From Flavobacteriaceae bacterium UBA6268 (GTDB lineage Bacteria > Bacteroidota > Bacteroidia > Flavobacteriales > Flavobacteriaceae), in NCBI GenBank assembly GCA_002440705.1, contig DJVA01000034.1, positions 1-64,000 on the forward strand: DNA of 64,000 nt, in the 5' to 3' direction. Positions 16,896 through 25,234 of this stretch are shown here, piece by piece. Every line of letters starts with the position of its first letter. Within the stretch, counting starts at the first letter, position 1. A program made the position numbers and the translations under genes. The notes under the pieces are model-generated. The model saw only the letters and a list, made by a program, of their open reading frames with translations, was not told where the DNA came from and searched no databases.

Positions 16896-18443
16896 TTAGT
16901 TAGGTTCAGATTCGCTCTCTTGGCTAAGTTGTTCCTGCTGAAATAAATTCAAAAATGCGCTCCCAATGTTGGCGATAATGTCAGAGGCCATCATTGCTTC
17001 AAAACCCAATTGATTCGCGGCGATGTCGCCTGCACTTCCATGCAAGTACACTCCAAAAACAGTTGCCAACAGCGGGTCATAGCCTTGAGCGCACAACCCG
17101 GCAATTAGGCCGCTCAACACATCCCCGCTTCCGGCGGTAGCCATGCCCGGATTCCCATTGGTGTTGATATACATTTTGTCGTGATAAATGACCACACTAT
17201 GAGCTCCTTTGAGCAATAGGATAACCTTATGTTTCCCCGAAAATTTTTTGGCTTTTTCCAGCTTTTCGAAATCATTCTTCCATGGCCCCAACAACCGCTT
17301 CAATTCTCCCTCATGAGGTGTTAAAATGGTGTTTTCAGGGAGCAATTTCAAAAGTTTTTTTTCGATGGAAAGTACATTCAACGCATCAGCGTCAACAACA
17401 TAAGGAAGTTTTTTCTCGGTCAACAGATTTTCAATGGACGCAACACTATCGGGATGCTGCCCCATTCCCATGCCCACTGCAATAACGGAAGGACTCCAGT
17501 CCAGGGTAATATTGGTTAAATGATTTTCTGCTGCATCCGGGAGGGTCATCACCTCCGGTACAGTTACCTGCAAAATGTCGTTGCCACATGCAGGAACAAA
17601 AGCTGTAACCAACCCTGCTCCCACTTTAAGGGCAGCTTTAGCACTCAGGGAAACGGCGCCCATTTTTCCTTTGCTTCCCCCTACAACCAGCACATGGCCA
17701 AAGGCTCCCTTATGAGCAAATTTTTCACGCTGCTTATAAAACTGTTGAGCCTGAGGTTTGTAAATCAGTTGCGCCAAAGGAAGTGCGGTCATCAAATATT
17801 CGGGATCCAAACCAATGTCCAGTACTTCAAAGTAAGGGACAAACCTCCCTGTTTCGGGCAAAAAGAACGTAAGCTTGGGAGCTTGGAAAGTTAGCGTATG
17901 ATTGGCTTTGATGACTGCTTCACTATCCAATAACGCTTCGTTGGCAGAGAGTCCACTGGGAATGTCCACAGAAAGCCGAAATGCCTGTTGTTGATTGAGG
18001 TATTGAATCAAAAGTTTGACCCACCCCTCTGGAGCCCTGTTGAGGCCAATCCCAAAAAGGGCATCTACAATAATATCATCTGCATGGATATTGGGAAAAT
18101 CATTTTCGGAAGTCATCAAGATGGGCCACTTTTTTGTTATAGCCTTCACCCGATTGTAGTTGGTCAAAAAACATGGGGAGCGTTTATCAGTAAAATTGGC
18201 AACATAAAGCGTAGCATTGTACCCATTTTCTATGAGCAAACGTCCTAATGCCAAGCCATCGCCCCCATTATTGCCAATACCACAAAAAATATGGATGGGC
18301 ACTTGGGCTCCCTGCATACGCTGGTGCAGCCAATTGAAAATCTGTGTGGCAGCCCTTTCCATCAAATCGATTGATTGGATTCCCTGTTTTTCTAGAGTAA
18401 TAGCATCGGCTTCATAGAGCTGCTTTGCTGAAAATATTTTCAT
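16896..18443 (-). CDS. nnr: Bifunctional NAD(P)H-hydrate epimerase / ADP-dependent dehydratase
   Basis: From the ATG at 18443 the product is 515 residues, matching the fused YjeF form. The N-terminal epimerase domain (about 1-215) has the FCGIGNNGGDGLALGRLL motif. The C-terminal ribokinase-like dehydratase domain (about 225-500) has VVGGSKGKMGAVSLS and the GMATAGSGDVLSGLI signature with the catalytic Asp. It repairs hydrated NADH/NADPH formed by heat or side reactions, epimerising the R form and dehydrating the S form with ADP. An upstream in-frame extension of 14 codons is not conserved-looking and is left out. Confidence 0.95.
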   Translation of the reverse strand: MKIFSAKQLYEADAITLEKQGIQSIDLMERAATQIFNWLHQRMQGAQVPIHIFCGIGNNGGDGLALGRLLIENGYNATLYVANFTDKRSPCFLTNYNRVKAITKKWPILMTSENDFPNIHADDIIVDALFGIGLNRAPEGWVKLLIQYLNQQQAFRLSVDIPSGLSANEALLDSEAVIKANHTLTFQAPKLTFFLPETGRFVPYFEVLDIGLDPEYLMTALPLAQLIYKPQAQQFYKQREKFAHKGAFGHVLVVGGSKGKMGAVSLSAKAALKVGAGLVTAFVPACGNDILQVTVPEVMTLPDAAENHLTNITLDWSPSVIAVGMGMGQHPDSVASIENLLTEKKLPYVVDADALNVLSIEKKLLKLLPENTILTPHEGELKRLLGPWKNDFEKLEKAKKFSGKHKVILLLKGAHSVVIYHDKMYINTNGNPGMATAGSGDVLSGLIAGLCAQGYDPLLATVFGVYLHGSAGDIAANQLGFEAMMASDIIANIGSAFLNLFQQEQLSQESESEPN

Positions 18444-18521
18444 CAATCTAATTTTACCGCAAGTTAGTACCCTTGTTGAAAACAATCAAACAAATTGCAC
18501 GTTCCCTTATAGCAGAATGGC

Positions 18522-18529
18522 TACATTTG
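18522..18529 (+). promoter_or_regulatory. Candidate -7 promoter element of gcvT
   Basis: TACATTTG matches TAnnTTTG exactly, 19 bp before the gcvT ATG. A TTG at 18495-18497 is 24 bp upstream, slightly long for a -33 element. Confidence 0.45.
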
Positions 18530-18548
18530 CGAAAATTTTTACAATCTC

Positions 18549-19634
18549 ATGAAAAATACTGCACTTACAAATGTTCATGAAAGGCTTGGGGCCAAAATGG
18601 TTCCTTTCGCAGGATATAACATGCCTGTTTCCTACGAAGGCGTAAACGTAGAGCATGAAACCGTCCGAAATGCTGTGGGAGTCTTCGATGTATCCCACAT
18701 GGGCGAATTTTTGGTTACCGGTCCCCATGCACTGGAATTGATTCAAAGAGTGAGTAGCAACGATGCTTCTAAGTTACAGGATTACCAGGCACAATACAGT
18801 TGCCTTCCCAACGAAACGGGTGGTATTGTTGACGATTTGATTATTTACCGTTTAAATGCCGAAAAATGGGTGTTGGTTGTAAATGCCTCCAACATTGAAA
18901 AAGATTGGAATTGGATTCAAAAGCACAACACCGTCGGAGCAGAACTGCGTAATCTATCTGACGATTTTTCGTTATTGGCCATTCAAGGGCCCAAAGCTGT
19001 TGAAGCCATGCAATCGTTAACCAGTGTGGATTTGAGCGCGATTACTTTTTATACGTTTCGTGTAGCCGACTTTGCAGGCATTGAGCATGTAATGATCAGT
19101 GCTACGGGTTATACCGGAAGTGGCGGCTTTGAAATTTACTGCAAGAATAGTGAAGTGGAACAAGTGTGGAATAAAGTATTTGAAGCTGGGGCTGCCTATG
19201 GCATCAAACCCATAGGATTGGCCGCCAGGGATACACTTCGACTGGAAATGGGCTATTGCCTATACGGAAACGACATAGACGATACTACTTCGCCATTGGA
19301 GGCCGGTTTGGGATGGATTACCAAATTTACCAAAGAGTTCACCAATTCCGAAAACCTGAAAAAAGAAAAAGAAAATGGGTCGGAAAAGCGTTTGGTGGGA
19401 TTCGAGTTGGATGAGAGAGGCATACCCCGTCAGGGCTACGACATTGTGGACAGTCAGGGAAAAAAAATAGGGGTTGTTACTAGTGGCACCATGTCGCCCT
19501 CATTGGGTAAAGGCATTGGGATGGGTTATGTGCCAACAATTTTTAAAGATCCTGGCACCCAAATCTTTATTCAAATTCGAAAAAACTCAGTACCGGCAAC
19601 GGTTGTGAAACTTCCGTTTTATAGCCCGCAATAA
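18549..19634 (+). CDS. gcvT: Glycine cleavage system aminomethyltransferase (T protein)
   Basis: The 361-residue protein is normal GcvT length. Family landmarks are FDVSHMGEF near residue 49, DDLIIYR, GYTGSGGFEIY near 190 and AARDTLRLEMGYCLYGNDID near 226, which includes the folate-binding and catalytic Asp region. It transfers the aminomethyl carbon from lipoylated GcvH to tetrahydrofolate, releasing ammonia. gcvH and gcvP are not in this window. The sugar-nucleotide reductase gene follows after 22 bp. Confidence 0.96.
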   Translation: MKNTALTNVHERLGAKMVPFAGYNMPVSYEGVNVEHETVRNAVGVFDVSHMGEFLVTGPHALELIQRVSSNDASKLQDYQAQYSCLPNETGGIVDDLIIYRLNAEKWVLVVNASNIEKDWNWIQKHNTVGAELRNLSDDFSLLAIQGPKAVEAMQSLTSVDLSAITFYTFRVADFAGIEHVMISATGYTGSGGFEIYCKNSEVEQVWNKVFEAGAAYGIKPIGLAARDTLRLEMGYCLYGNDIDDTTSPLEAGLGWITKFTKEFTNSENLKKEKENGSEKRLVGFELDERGIPRQGYDIVDSQGKKIGVVTSGTMSPSLGKGIGMGYVPTIFKDPGTQIFIQIRKNSVPATVVKLPFYSPQ

Positions 19635-19656
19635 TAGTTTAAATGCAGATGGGCTG

Positions 19657-20499
19657 ATGACGAATCGCATTTTAATAGTAGGAGCCAGTGGTTTTCTTGG
19701 AAATACCATCTACAAGGAATTGCTGCCCTATTTCGACGTATACGGTACTTATGCCACACAAGATGGCCTTTTTGCAGGCAATCAGGTTTTCTATAGGTAT
19801 GTTGCGGAAACAGATTCCATCATTCCCATCCTTCAAAAAGTAAAGCCCTCCATCGTCATTTCAGCCTTTAAGAGCCATCCCAATGCACTTTTGGAAACAC
19901 ACCGCATCCTGTGCCAATACGTTCATGGAATTGGCGGAAAATTGATTTTCCTTTCTTCTGCTGAAGTGTTTAGTGCAAAAGGAGATTTCCCTGCGTACGA
20001 GACAGATACCCCCCTTTCTGAAAGTTTGGAAGGAAAAACAAAAATTTCCTTGGAAAAACTGGTAACCAAGTTGCCAAAGCACAATTATGCCCTATTGCGA
20101 CTGCCTTTGGTATTGGGTGTGAATTCGCCCAACACCTTTCACCTAAAGCAGGCCATTAAACACCATGCCAGCTTCGAAGTGTTTCCCAATGCTATTGTTA
20201 GTGCCACGACCAGCGACAAAATGGCCCAACAAATACATTATATCATCAACCAAGAACTCACCGGAACTTTCCATTTAGCGAGTCAGGATGTGATTCACCA
20301 CGACGAACTTTTTAGGGAAATTTCAGAGCGGCTTAGCCACAAGAAACCTATTTTCAAAAATGTCTTTAGCAGTAATGAAGATCGTTATCAAGCCATTTTG
20401 CCCAAACATAATATGCTGCCAAAAGCCTACCAAATAACCATTCAGGAAGTGATTGCAGACAGTACGCTAAAAGATGAAATTGTAACTTTAAAGCATTAA
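19657..20499 (+). CDS. RmlD-like NAD(P)-dependent sugar-nucleotide reductase/epimerase
   Basis: The 280-residue protein is an extended short-chain dehydrogenase with a Rossmann glycine motif near the start (VGASGFLGNTIYKEL). It has the RmlD-type order: IVISAF near 67, LSSAEVF near 100 in place of the usual catalytic Ser/Thr strand, then LRLPLVLG near 148. The usual YxxxK is not clearly seen (KTKISLEKLV at that place), so catalysis is uncertain. RmlD reduces dTDP-4-dehydrorhamnose; no other dTDP-rhamnose genes are nearby. It may be a divergent or non-catalytic member. Confidence 0.75.
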   Translation: MTNRILIVGASGFLGNTIYKELLPYFDVYGTYATQDGLFAGNQVFYRYVAETDSIIPILQKVKPSIVISAFKSHPNALLETHRILCQYVHGIGGKLIFLSSAEVFSAKGDFPAYETDTPLSESLEGKTKISLEKLVTKLPKHNYALLRLPLVLGVNSPNTFHLKQAIKHHASFEVFPNAIVSATTSDKMAQQIHYIINQELTGTFHLASQDVIHHDELFREISERLSHKKPIFKNVFSSNEDRYQAILPKHNMLPKAYQITIQEVIADSTLKDEIVTLKH

Positions 20500-20509
20500 A
20501 GCTTATACC

Positions 20510-20791
20510 ATGAAACCACTTAACACCGATGAAATTGAAGTAGGCCTGCAAGACCTCAATGGTTGGGTCTATGAAAACGGGACCCTTCAAAACGCCTTTG
20601 AATTCAATGATTTTAAGGAAGCCTTTACGGCCATGACCCGAATTGCTTTTGAGGCTGAAAAAATGAACCACCATCCCAATTGGGCCAACGTTTACAACTA
20701 TTTGGAAATCAGTCTTTCTACCCATAGTGCCGATGGAGTTACCGAAAAAGATTTTAAACTGGCACGGATCATCGACGAATTGATTGCATAA
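20510..20791 (+). CDS. 4a-hydroxytetrahydrobiopterin dehydratase (PCD/DCoH)
   Basis: The 93-residue protein has the pterin carbinolamine dehydratase signature. The active-site histidines are in KMNHHPNW, followed by VYNYLEISLSTH and the GVTEKDFKLA helix. It recycles the 4a-carbinolamine product of pterin-dependent aromatic amino acid hydroxylases. No phenylalanine hydroxylase gene is within view. It starts 10 bp after the preceding reductase gene and is probably cotranscribed with it. Confidence 0.93.
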   Translation: MKPLNTDEIEVGLQDLNGWVYENGTLQNAFEFNDFKEAFTAMTRIAFEAEKMNHHPNWANVYNYLEISLSTHSADGVTEKDFKLARIIDELIA

Positions 20792-20830
20792 ATGTACCGG
20801 TTTTTTATTCGAAAAAATGAACGTGCTGCT

Positions 20831-20859
20831 TTGAAGCACTCACAGAATTACTAAATTTG
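20831..20859 (+). promoter_or_regulatory. Bacteroidota-type promoter of yebC
   Basis: TTG (20831-20833, part of TTTG), an 18-bp spacer and TAAATTTG (20852-20859) match the TTG / TAnnTTTG consensus with good spacing. The ATG follows 15 bp later, so the leader is very short. Confidence 0.62.
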
Positions 20860-20874
20860 CTCAAAATTTCAAGT

Positions 20875-21600
20875 ATGGGAAGAGCTTTTGAATTCAGGAA
20901 AGCAAGAAAAATGAAGCGTTGGTCTGCCATGTCGAAGGCCTTCACGCGCATTGGGAAAGATATTGTTATGGCCGTAAAGGAAGGTGGCCCCGATCCCGAT
21001 GCCAATTCGCGCCTACGTGCCGTGATTCAAAATGCAAAGGCCGTAAACATGCCCAAAGACAATATCGAGCGTGCCATCAAAAGGGCCACCGATAAAAACC
21101 AAGGCGACTACAAGGAAGTGCTTTTTGAGGGATATGCGCCCCATGGCATTGCCATTTTGGTGGAAACGGCCACGGACAATAACACACGCACCGTTGCCAA
21201 CATTCGTTCGTATTTCAATAAATGCGACGGAAGCCTCGGGGTTTCCGGATCTGTTTCATTCATGTTCGATCACGTCTGCAATTTCAGGATTGCCACTGAA
21301 AACCGTGATTTGGAAGAACTGGAATTGGAACTGATCGATTTTGGTGTCGAAGAAATTTTTGAAGATGAAGATGGCCTACTGATCTATGCCCCTTTTGAAA
21401 GTTTTGGCGCTATTCAATCGTATTTAGAAGAAAACCATATCGAAATTCTTTCCTCTGGCTTTGAACGAATTCCGCAGGTAACCAAAACCCTAAACCCAGA
21501 AGAGGTTGCCGACGTTGAAAAACTCCTCGAAAAAATAGAAGAAGACGATGATGTCCAAAATGTTTATCACACCATGGACGAAGGCGCTTCGGGAGAATGA
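20875..21600 (+). CDS. YebC/PmpR family (TACO1) protein
   Basis: The product from the ATG at 20875 is 241 residues. It begins MGRAFEFRKARKMKRWSAM, close to the family's MAGHSKW-type start, and has the conserved MPKDNIERAIKRA block and YEGYAPHG-like LFEGYAPHGIA near 85. Family members were first described as transcription regulators; later work links YebC/TACO1 to ribosomes and relief of stalling at polyproline. Either role is possible here. The start six codons upstream is rejected because it lies inside the -7 element. It is convergent with the next gene, 2 bp apart. Confidence 0.93.
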   Translation: MGRAFEFRKARKMKRWSAMSKAFTRIGKDIVMAVKEGGPDPDANSRLRAVIQNAKAVNMPKDNIERAIKRATDKNQGDYKEVLFEGYAPHGIAILVETATDNNTRTVANIRSYFNKCDGSLGVSGSVSFMFDHVCNFRIATENRDLEELELELIDFGVEEIFEDEDGLLIYAPFESFGAIQSYLEENHIEILSSGFERIPQVTKTLNPEEVADVEKLLEKIEEDDDVQNVYHTMDEGASGE

Positions 21601-21602
21601 TG

Positions 21603-23018
21603 CTAGTTCTTGATTATTTTGTATACCGCTGTGTCGTTGATGCTTACAAAATAAATTCCTGAAGCGATCCCACTCAACTCTAATTCTAGGAGATTTGTAG
21701 AGGAACCCTTTATTTCAATAATGGTTTTTCCTGAAATATCCAAGATCGTAATTTTTTGAATTTCCCCAGAATTGCTGGCAATTTGAAGTTTATCAGTCAC
21801 CGGATTGGGGGTTAAACCAAACGGAACCATTTCACCAACACCTTCGCTGCCCAATACTTCCGATGCCTTTACCAGCATAAAGCCTTGTGCTCTATCGCTA
21901 ATAACAATGTGGCCGCTTTCAAAGAAGGGGTACACATTCCAGGAACCGTTAAAACCGGCGCTATTATTAGTGGGGTAACTGTCGAAAAAACCTTCCTGCA
22001 CCATTGTTGCACTGTCGATATCGGAAATATCCACCACCCGCAATCCAGCTGCATTGTTTGCCAAGTAAAACTTAGTTCCCTTCACGTAGCCGTTATGGTC
22101 CGTAGCCCCTGTAGGGCCCGAATATGCAAAATAAAACTCAGGATTGTCTAGGTCTTCCACATTAAATACCAAAGACCTTGAATTGATCCCAAAATCAATT
22201 TCATCGCTTTCGTCCCCCAGTATAAAATACTTTTGGTCTTCGGTTAACCATCCTTGATGGGTATAACTCACATTGGAATACGCAATTGATGCGATGAACA
22301 AGGGATCGTTTTTATCGGTCACATCGGCAATAACGATACGGGTTTCATTGGCAGCAAAAAGTATTTCCCTGCCCGCATAATCCCCATCGGGTCCGTTGTA
22401 AACCACAATTTGAGCATCATGGGTATACCCTTCATCAGCAAATCCTCCCGCAGGTGTTGGATTCAAGGGATCTTGAATATCAATAAAATGGGGCCCTCCA
22501 GAGAAAGTAGCAGTGCCTAACACATACGCATAGCCCGTCGCTTCATTGATAGCAATATTGTGTGCACTTCCAAAAGCATTGTAATAGGCATCATTGGTGA
22601 ATGCTTCAGGAGGATTTGCCACATTCCGCAATCGTGTCAAATCGAACACTTGCATGCCATGGTTGGAATCCTCGCTCACGATAAAGGCGTAGTTGGCATA
22701 AACTTTAACATCCCTCCAAGTGGTATGCTCGCTGCTTTCACCTGGCAATTGTCCAAGGTACACAGGGTTGATGGGGTCAGAAATATCAATAAACGCAGTC
22801 CCTTCATTCAAACAGATAATGGCATACTCCTTTTGATCCAAGGGGTCGGTCCACCCCCAGGAATCATTGGCTTTTACCGAGTTGAATACGGATAGTGGAA
22901 TTTGTGAAACCAAATCATACCCTTCACAGGGAAAGGAACCCGCAAAACCATTTTCGCAAGGTGTTTGGGCCATGAATCCGTTGCAAACTAGAAAAACACA
23001 GAATGCTATTTTTTTCAT
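21603..23018 (-). CDS. T9SS-sorted choice-of-anchor B (LVIVD-repeat) protein
   Basis: From the ATG at 23018 the product is 471 residues with a signal peptide (MKKIAFCVFLVCNGFMAQ). The body is a beta-propeller-like array of LVIVD-type repeats: AFIDISDPINPVYLG, MQVFDLTRLRNV, FIDIQDPLNP, VIADVTDKNDPLFI and RVVDISDIDSATMV. The C-terminus is a T9SS type A sorting domain (GLTPNPVTDKLQI ... GIYFVSINDT). It is predicted to be an extracellular or cell-surface protein. No catalytic site is evident. Confidence 0.9.
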   Translation of the reverse strand: MKKIAFCVFLVCNGFMAQTPCENGFAGSFPCEGYDLVSQIPLSVFNSVKANDSWGWTDPLDQKEYAIICLNEGTAFIDISDPINPVYLGQLPGESSEHTTWRDVKVYANYAFIVSEDSNHGMQVFDLTRLRNVANPPEAFTNDAYYNAFGSAHNIAINEATGYAYVLGTATFSGGPHFIDIQDPLNPTPAGGFADEGYTHDAQIVVYNGPDGDYAGREILFAANETRIVIADVTDKNDPLFIASIAYSNVSYTHQGWLTEDQKYFILGDESDEIDFGINSRSLVFNVEDLDNPEFYFAYSGPTGATDHNGYVKGTKFYLANNAAGLRVVDISDIDSATMVQEGFFDSYPTNNSAGFNGSWNVYPFFESGHIVISDRAQGFMLVKASEVLGSEGVGEMVPFGLTPNPVTDKLQIASNSGEIQKITILDISGKTIIEIKGSSTNLLELELSGIASGIYFVSINDTAVYKIIKN

Positions 23019-23233
23019 GAAATTCAATTTTTTATAAAGCTACAAAAAATAAAATGACCCATCCGATTATCAAATTAGCTATCTAAACTTCTTTAATAGA
23101 AAAAACCTAAATTAAAAAGGTTTTACGTTTGGCGACACGACCCTTTAATTATTTAAGTCGTAAAATTTCATTGAAGCACCATAATTAATATATTTAAGAT
23201 GCCATTACTGTACTTTCAGTTAAACCGAATGCT

Positions 23234-24682
23234 ATGAAAACACTATTTTCAACAATTTTACTGGGGATATCGATAACCTTAAGTGCCCAGATAGTAACCA
23301 TTCCAGACCCTAATTTTAAAAGTGCCCTGGTTAATGACCCTGTAGTGGATTTGGATGGCGATTATAATGGCGATGTGGATGCCGATAGCAATGATGACGG
23401 AGAAATACAGGAATCGGAAGCCTTGGCCGTGATCAATTTGATGATTAGGAATAAGAACATATCCGATCTAACCGGCTTGGAAAGTTTTCTGAACCTTCAA
23501 AATTTAACGGCCGATGACAATTTATTCACCTCGATCGACACCAGTCAATTTCAAGACTTACTGAACCTGAGTCTTGTTAACATCCCACTCACCAATTTGG
23601 ATTTGTCTGGCAACCCCTTATTGGAGGGAATCAATGTTCGGAGTACTTCCCTCCTAACCCTCGATTTAACCCACAACCCGGAGATGTATTACATCTTCTT
23701 TGAAAATTCGGATTTGCAATTCATCGACTTTTCGCAATCCACGAATATGTATATTGTATTTGGAGACAACAACCAACTAACTTCTGTAGATTTTAGCAAC
23801 TGCCCCAGTTTGTATACAGCCTACCTTTCGTTTGGGCAAATTGAAGATATTGATGTATCCGGCAATTGCCAAGGTTTGGAGTTCCTTTTTATGGACTACA
23901 ACCAACTTACCGAAATTGATGTAACCCAAAACCCAAATCTGAAAGTGTTATTGGCTGCCGCATCATCGATAGAAGCCATCGACCTTTCCAATAATCCGCT
24001 TCTTTATCATTTACAGCTTGGCCAAAATCCAATTGCCAATTTGGATGTTAGTTCCAATCCAAATCTAGAAGTACTGTTAGCCGATGGGGTACCCATTTCC
24101 GACTTAGACTTTTCGCAAAATCCCTTACTTAGAGTCGTAGACCTTACATTTACCAACATCACTTCCTTGGACGTCTCTCAAAACCCCTTGCTAGAAGATT
24201 TGAGTGTTAGCCATTCTCCATTGACTTCGTTGGACGTTACCCAAAATACAGTTTTAGACATTCTTTATTGCCGAAGTACGCAAATGGAAAGCCTCAACCT
24301 TAAAAACGCCCCTTTAAGTGAGATGGATGCCGTAAACAACCCAAATCTGGAATGCATTGAGGTAGATGATGTAATCGCTGCAAGCACTAACCCTTTTTGG
24401 CACAAGGACGCTGCTGCTATTTACAGCGAACACTGTACGCTTGGACTGGAGGAAAATACCTCAGGTTCCTTCGTTCTTTTTCCAAATCCAACTAATAAAT
24501 TTATCACCATTCAATCAAATACATCTATTGGAAATGTCATTGTTTATTCATACAATGGAACTAAAATGATTCAGTATGAAAACGTATCACAAATAGATGT
24601 TTCACACCTAGCTTCAGGGCTCTATTTTATAGCGGTTTCCACTATAAAAGAAACTGGTATTTTGAAATTTTTGAAGCTATAG
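23234..24682 (+). CDS. T9SS-sorted leucine-rich-repeat protein
   Basis: The 482-residue protein has a signal peptide (MKTLFSTILLGISITLSAQ). An acidic Asp-rich stretch (VDLDGDYNGDVDADSNDDGE, about 36-55), possibly calcium-binding, follows. Then come about 13 leucine-rich repeats of roughly 21 residues, with the recurring LDxSxNPxLxxLxxxxxxLxx pattern (about 65-390). It ends with a T9SS type A sorting domain (VLFPNPTNKFITI ... GLYFIAVST). LRRs like these mediate binding to proteins or glycans. A TACGTTTG -7-like element lies at 23124-23131. It is convergent with the acyltransferase gene, 3 bp apart. Confidence 0.9.
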   Translation: MKTLFSTILLGISITLSAQIVTIPDPNFKSALVNDPVVDLDGDYNGDVDADSNDDGEIQESEALAVINLMIRNKNISDLTGLESFLNLQNLTADDNLFTSIDTSQFQDLLNLSLVNIPLTNLDLSGNPLLEGINVRSTSLLTLDLTHNPEMYYIFFENSDLQFIDFSQSTNMYIVFGDNNQLTSVDFSNCPSLYTAYLSFGQIEDIDVSGNCQGLEFLFMDYNQLTEIDVTQNPNLKVLLAAASSIEAIDLSNNPLLYHLQLGQNPIANLDVSSNPNLEVLLADGVPISDLDFSQNPLLRVVDLTFTNITSLDVSQNPLLEDLSVSHSPLTSLDVTQNTVLDILYCRSTQMESLNLKNAPLSEMDAVNNPNLECIEVDDVIAASTNPFWHKDAAAIYSEHCTLGLEENTSGSFVLFPNPTNKFITIQSNTSIGNVIVYSYNGTKMIQYENVSQIDVSHLASGLYFIAVSTIKETGILKFLKL

Positions 24683-24685
24683 TTC

Positions 24686-25222
24686 CTAGCCTTTTTCGGG
24701 ATTTTTGCCTTTCATTCCTTGGTAGAAAGATTGAATTTTTGGCAAATCCACTTCAAGAGTACCACGGGTATAAAATGGTTCGGCAATGCAAACTTTCTTT
24801 GAAGCATAATCGAAGCCTACCCTGATAATCGGAACATTGGCTTCAGAGGCGATGTAGTAAAAACCAGTCCTCCACTTTTCAACTTTCTTTCTGGTACCTT
24901 CCGGTGCCAATGCCAGTCGAAACTCCTCTTTTTTCAAAAAAAGCGATGCAATGTATTGTACTTTATCCTGACCAGGAGTGCGATCCAAGGGGGTTCCTCC
25001 CGTCCATTTAAAATAGTAGGAAAAGGGCCAAACAAACAATTCCTTTTTACCCAGCCAATGAATCTTGGTGCGCACAATCCTCCTGGCAAAAAGCCCAACG
25101 ATAAAATCAACCCAACTGGTATGGGGCGCAACAATGACCACAGCTTTCTTGATGTCGGGATCAAAACGGCCCTCGACCTTCCAGCCCCAAAGTTTTTGGA
25201 AAACAAATTTGGATAGACCCAT
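24686..25222 (-). CDS. PlsC-type acyltransferase
   Basis: The 178-residue protein has the PlsC/LPLAT motifs. The catalytic HX4D is in APHTSWVDF (about 33), the acyl-acceptor glycine region is in GGTPLDRT (about 77), and PEGTRKK is near 112. It transfers acyl chains to a lysophospholipid or related acceptor at the inner membrane. It starts 12 bp after the KdsB-KdnB fusion on the same strand. The pairing hints at lipid A/LPS-related acylation, but ordinary phospholipid synthesis is equally possible. Confidence 0.88.
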   Translation of the reverse strand: MGLSKFVFQKLWGWKVEGRFDPDIKKAVVIVAPHTSWVDFIVGLFARRIVRTKIHWLGKKELFVWPFSYYFKWTGGTPLDRTPGQDKVQYIASLFLKKEEFRLALAPEGTRKKVEKWRTGFYYIASEANVPIIRVGFDYASKKVCIAEPFYTRGTLEVDLPKIQSFYQGMKGKNPEKG

Positions 25223-25234
25223 GCAGTAAAAGTA